A DNA stretch of 8,421 nt, from assembly GCA_030539135.1 (NCBI GenBank), contig JAUNSQ010000066.1:1-8421 (forward strand), written 5' to 3'. The notes beneath the pieces are model-generated. The model was not told the DNA's origin, searched no databases, and was given only the letters and a program-made list of their open reading frames with translations. The translations under genes were made by a program, and so were the position numbers. This document shows, piece by piece, positions 6,230-8,421 of this stretch. The first letter of the stretch is position 1, and the number at the start of each line of letters is the position of its first letter. The DNA is from Synergistaceae bacterium (lineage in GTDB: Bacteria > Synergistota > Synergistia > Synergistales > Synergistaceae).

Positions 6230-7603
6230 ATGGCAAAGAAACAACTTGTTTATGGAATTGACGACCGTCCGCCGACGCCGATACTCATCCTCGCCGGAGC
6301 GCAGCACGTCCTCACGCTTTTTGGCGCGACGACTCTCGTGCCGCTCATCTTTGGCCCGGCTATGGGTATGTCCGTGGCGCAGATAGGAGCGTTCATTGGA
6401 TGCGTCTACTTCTCAATGGGTATCGCTACGCTTATCCAGACCCATCCGAAACTTGGTTCTGGGCTGCCGATAGTTCAGGGTTCGAGCTTTAGCTTCATTC
6501 CGCCTATCATGACGATAATCGGAGCTTACAAGGCGATGGGTCCGAACGTTATCATGCAGTACGTCGGAGGTTCGCTCATTGTTGGCGGCGTCGTGCTGTC
6601 GCTGCTCGGCTACAGCAAACTCATCGGCCGAATCCGCAAGCTGATCACGCCGGTCGTCATAGGGCCGACCATCATGGCGATAGGTTTCACTCTCGCGCCG
6701 ACCGCGATACAGTTCAACGCTGCCAACTACTGGCCGATATCGCTGCTGGTCGTCGCGCTGGTATTCTTCTTCAGCCTCGTCAGCAAAAATAAATTCTGCA
6801 ACATCTTCGCGGTCTTGGGCTCCATCACGATCGCATACCTCCTCTGCCTTGCGCTCTCGCTGTCAGGCGTCTTCGCGGCGGGGCACAAGGCTTTTATCGA
6901 CCTCGCGGGCGTAGCCGCGGCCCCGTGGATACGCTACGACGTATTCATGCCGTGGGGCGTTCCTAAGTTCTCAGGCCTCGCGGTCGGAGCTATCGCGGCA
7001 GGGTTCTTCTGCGTTATGATCGAGTCCATCGGCGACTACCATAACTGCTCGTTCGCCGCAGGCATCGACGACCCGACTCCCGACCAGATCAACCGCGGCA
7101 TCGGGGCTGAGGGCGCATGCTGCGCGATATCAGGGCTGCTGGGCTCCGTCGGCACGACGTCGTACACGGAGAACATAGGGCTTATCGGACTGACCGGCGT
7201 TGCTAGCCGTCATGTCGTCAGGGCCGGAGCTGTGCTTCTTATACTCATGTCCCTTGTTGGAAAGCTTGGAGCGCTTATTGCCACAATGCCTTCGCCAATC
7301 ATCGGCGGAGCTTATATCACGCTCTTTGGGACCATCGGCGCGCTCGGCATACAGAACCTCATGCGCGCGGATATGGGAAGTCAGAGGAACGTCCTCATCG
7401 TAGGCTTCGCGTTCCTAATGGCGCTGGGACTTCCCGGATGGGTCGAGCCCAACCAGGCGATGTTTACAGGCGCGTTTGGAGCGACGTTTGGCGGAATGGT
7501 CTGGGCCGTTATGAAGACCCCGATGGCCGTTGCTGGGATACTCGCGGCGATATGTGACAACGTCATCCCCGGCACGGACGAGGAACGCGGCATCAAGGCG
7601 TAA
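6230..7603 (+). CDS. NCS2-family uracil/xanthine permease
   Basis: This 457-residue inner-membrane protein of the nucleobase-cation symporter-2 family should import a nucleobase with H+ or Na+. It is almost entirely hydrophobic and can hold the family's 14 helices. The first helix has AGAQHVLTLFGATTLVP with the conserved Gln25-His26. The substrate-site region reads MIESIGDYHNC, with Glu265 expected to contact the base. The NCS2 signature appears as ENIGLIGLTG (314-323). ESIGDY and INRGIGAEG are also common in the ascorbate/plant branch of the family. Uracil transporters usually end the signature in T-R, whereas purine transporters end it in T-G and begin it with Q-N. This protein mixes EN with TG, so substrate choice is open. 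Nearby hydroxylase-maturation genes favour a purine such as xanthine. It lies between a LacI-type operator and a strong terminator, so it is probably transcribed alone. Confidence 0.92.
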   Translation: MAKKQLVYGIDDRPPTPILILAGAQHVLTLFGATTLVPLIFGPAMGMSVAQIGAFIGCVYFSMGIATLIQTHPKLGSGLPIVQGSSFSFIPPIMTIIGAYKAMGPNVIMQYVGGSLIVGGVVLSLLGYSKLIGRIRKLITPVVIGPTIMAIGFTLAPTAIQFNAANYWPISLLVVALVFFFSLVSKNKFCNIFAVLGSITIAYLLCLALSLSGVFAAGHKAFIDLAGVAAAPWIRYDVFMPWGVPKFSGLAVGAIAAGFFCVMIESIGDYHNCSFAAGIDDPTPDQINRGIGAEGACCAISGLLGSVGTTSYTENIGLIGLTGVASRHVVRAGAVLLILMSLVGKLGALIATMPSPIIGGAYITLFGTIGALGIQNLMRADMGSQRNVLIVGFAFLMALGLPGWVEPNQAMFTGAFGATFGGMVWAVMKTPMAVAGILAAICDNVIPGTDEERGIKA

Positions 7604-7634
7604 TATATCCCACAGAAGGAAAATTTTCACAGCG

Positions 7635-7669
7635 ACTGGAGAGAGCGAAATGCTTTCTCCAGTTTTTTT
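7635..7669 (+). terminator. Strong intrinsic terminator after the permease
   Basis: ACTGGAGAGAGC at 7635-7646 pairs along its whole length with GCTTTCTCCAGT at 7652-7663 (one G-U pair) around a 5-nt loop. Seven T residues follow at 7663-7669. It lies 31 nt after the permease stop and directly abuts the next promoter. Confidence 0.95.
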
Positions 7670-7672
7670 ATT

Positions 7673-7708
7673 TTTGTTGTAAGTTTGTTGTAACTGTTGA
7701 GATAAAAT
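7673..7708 (+). promoter_or_regulatory. Promoter with tandem TTTGTTGTA element, upstream of the membrane sensor gene
   Basis: TTTGTTGTA occurs at 7673-7681 and again at 7684-7692, followed 10 bp later by TAAAAT at 7703-7708. Repeat sequence, 2-bp linker and distance to the -10 are identical to those at 5291-5326. The sigma-70 reading is TTGTAA (7677-7682), an 18-bp gap, then GATAAA (7701-7706). The first repeat begins within a few bases of the preceding terminator's T run. Confidence 0.65.
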
Positions 7709-7746
7709 ATAACCGAGACGTAAAATGATAATTAAAGGTGCGACTG

Positions 7747-8421
7747 ATGCCAAAAAAATATTTTGACAAACTTATCTTTGTAATGCTTGCCGCAGCTCTA
7801 CTGTCCGCAGTGGTCTTAGCGTCGATGCTCTCGGTCGGCGAGAACTCGCGTATCATGCGCAGCAGCGTCTTCTCCCGCGTCTCTCTGGTAGGGACGTACC
7901 GAATCGACGGCGGCGGATGGAGGCTCCTCGCCGGTAATTATGACAAGGAGATGCAGGCCGTGACCCACAAGACGGTCGAATTCCGCGGACATTTCAACAA
8001 GGACATCGCCGAGAACCTTCTCTTGATGCTGAGGATACAGTACATGGAGGTAAAGATCGACATCAACGGCGAAGAGGTCTTCTCTTTTGGGGCGAAGGAC
8101 AGGCTGCACAGGCTGTCGAAGAGCGAGGGCGACGTATGGCAGTGGTTCGTGTCGCCGGGGATAAAGACGACGGACGACGTCCATATCATACTGCGCGACG
8201 TTTACGGCAATAAATTCCTGCCAAAAGAAAAACATTTCTTTGAAAACATATATTTTGGCCACGGTGACGCATTGTATAGAAAAATATTTGGGAGCGGCGG
8301 ACTGCCGACCCTGTTGGCGCTTTTCATCACGCTGCTCGGAGTGGCGGAACTCTTCACCGCGCTGCTCTTCTGTCTCTTCCATCAAAAGGGGATACGGAAA
8401 ATAACTTTCATAGCGGCCTTC
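7747..8421 (+). CDS. Membrane sensor protein, N-terminal part (3' end outside window)
   Basis: The frame is open for 225 codons from ATG 7747 to the last base, with no stop. AAAGGTG at 7734-7740 is a good Shine-Dalgarno sequence 6 nt upstream. Residues 8-28 form a hydrophobic N-terminal helix. Residues 30-180 form a predicted extracytoplasmic beta-rich domain. It contains EVKIDINGEEVFSFG (101-115), a tryptophan-containing strand near 131-133 and IYFGHGDALYRKIF. Residues 187-211 form a second helix, and IRKITFIAAF begins a further one. This layout, a jelly-roll-like outer domain then a multi-helix block, resembles sensors that end in a GGDEF, EAL or histidine kinase domain. The output domain lies beyond the window, so the function is not assigned. 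The promoter element is shared with the Synerg-CTERM gene. Confidence 0.75.
   Translation, partial: MPKKYFDKLIFVMLAAALLSAVVLASMLSVGENSRIMRSSVFSRVSLVGTYRIDGGGWRLLAGNYDKEMQAVTHKTVEFRGHFNKDIAENLLLMLRIQYMEVKIDINGEEVFSFGAKDRLHRLSKSEGDVWQWFVSPGIKTTDDVHIILRDVYGNKFLPKEKHFFENIYFGHGDALYRKIFGSGGLPTLLALFITLLGVAELFTALLFCLFHQKGIRKITFIAAF

Noticed and set aside
7816..8385. A 189-codon open frame on the minus strand, with smaller antisense frames nearby
   Set aside because: It lies opposite the sensor gene, has no recognisable domain or Shine-Dalgarno sequence, and its charged, low-complexity composition is what the complement of a GC-biased gene gives.

Overview
The window most likely comes from a member of the Synergistota, with Cloacibacillus or a close relative as the best guess. 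The main evidence is the gene at 5375-5998. It encodes a secreted protein that ends in a Gly-Gly-Cys motif, a hydrophobic helix and a basic tail, which is the layout of the Synerg-CTERM sorting signal known from that phylum. Moderately high GC, compact same-strand operons, frequent ATA isoleucine codons and an amino-acid and purine metabolic theme all fit. No rRNA or other phylogenetic marker is present, so the genus is inference. All genes supported here are on the + strand.

Region 1 (1-3779) is a tightly packed polyamine operon in the order speD (5' end cut off by the window), speA-type decarboxylase, speE, speB, closed by an intrinsic terminator. Together the four enzymes cover arginine to agmatine to putrescine, and decarboxylated SAM plus putrescine to spermidine. 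Two of the three junctions are 8-nt ATGANTAA overlaps. The third has a 3-nt gap with a strong Shine-Dalgarno sequence.

Region 2 (3780-5264) is a two-gene unit encoding a YqeC-family P-loop protein and a MocA-like nucleotidyltransferase. In bacteria these are accessory factors for molybdenum hydroxylases, including selenium-dependent ones of the xanthine dehydrogenase family. No hydroxylase is in the window.

Region 3 (5265-6064) holds the Synerg-CTERM surface or secreted protein of unknown function, with its own promoter and terminator. Region 4 (6065-7669) holds an NCS2 uracil/xanthine-type permease. A perfect palindrome of LacI/GalR operator type lies in its leader, and a very strong terminator follows. 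Nucleobase transport next to hydroxylase maturation genes suggests a purine-utilisation neighbourhood.

Region 5 (7670-8421) starts a membrane sensor protein whose 3' end lies outside the window. It has an N-terminal helix, an extracytoplasmic beta-rich domain and the start of a multi-helix membrane block. Its promoter shares an identical 20-bp element with the promoter of the Synerg-CTERM gene, at identical distance from the -10. This suggests that the sensor and the surface protein answer to the same regulator.

No tRNA, rRNA, CRISPR array, insertion sequence or attachment site was recognised. No gene-free stretch exceeds 300 bases; the longest is 5999-6229, which is filled by a terminator, a candidate promoter and an operator.
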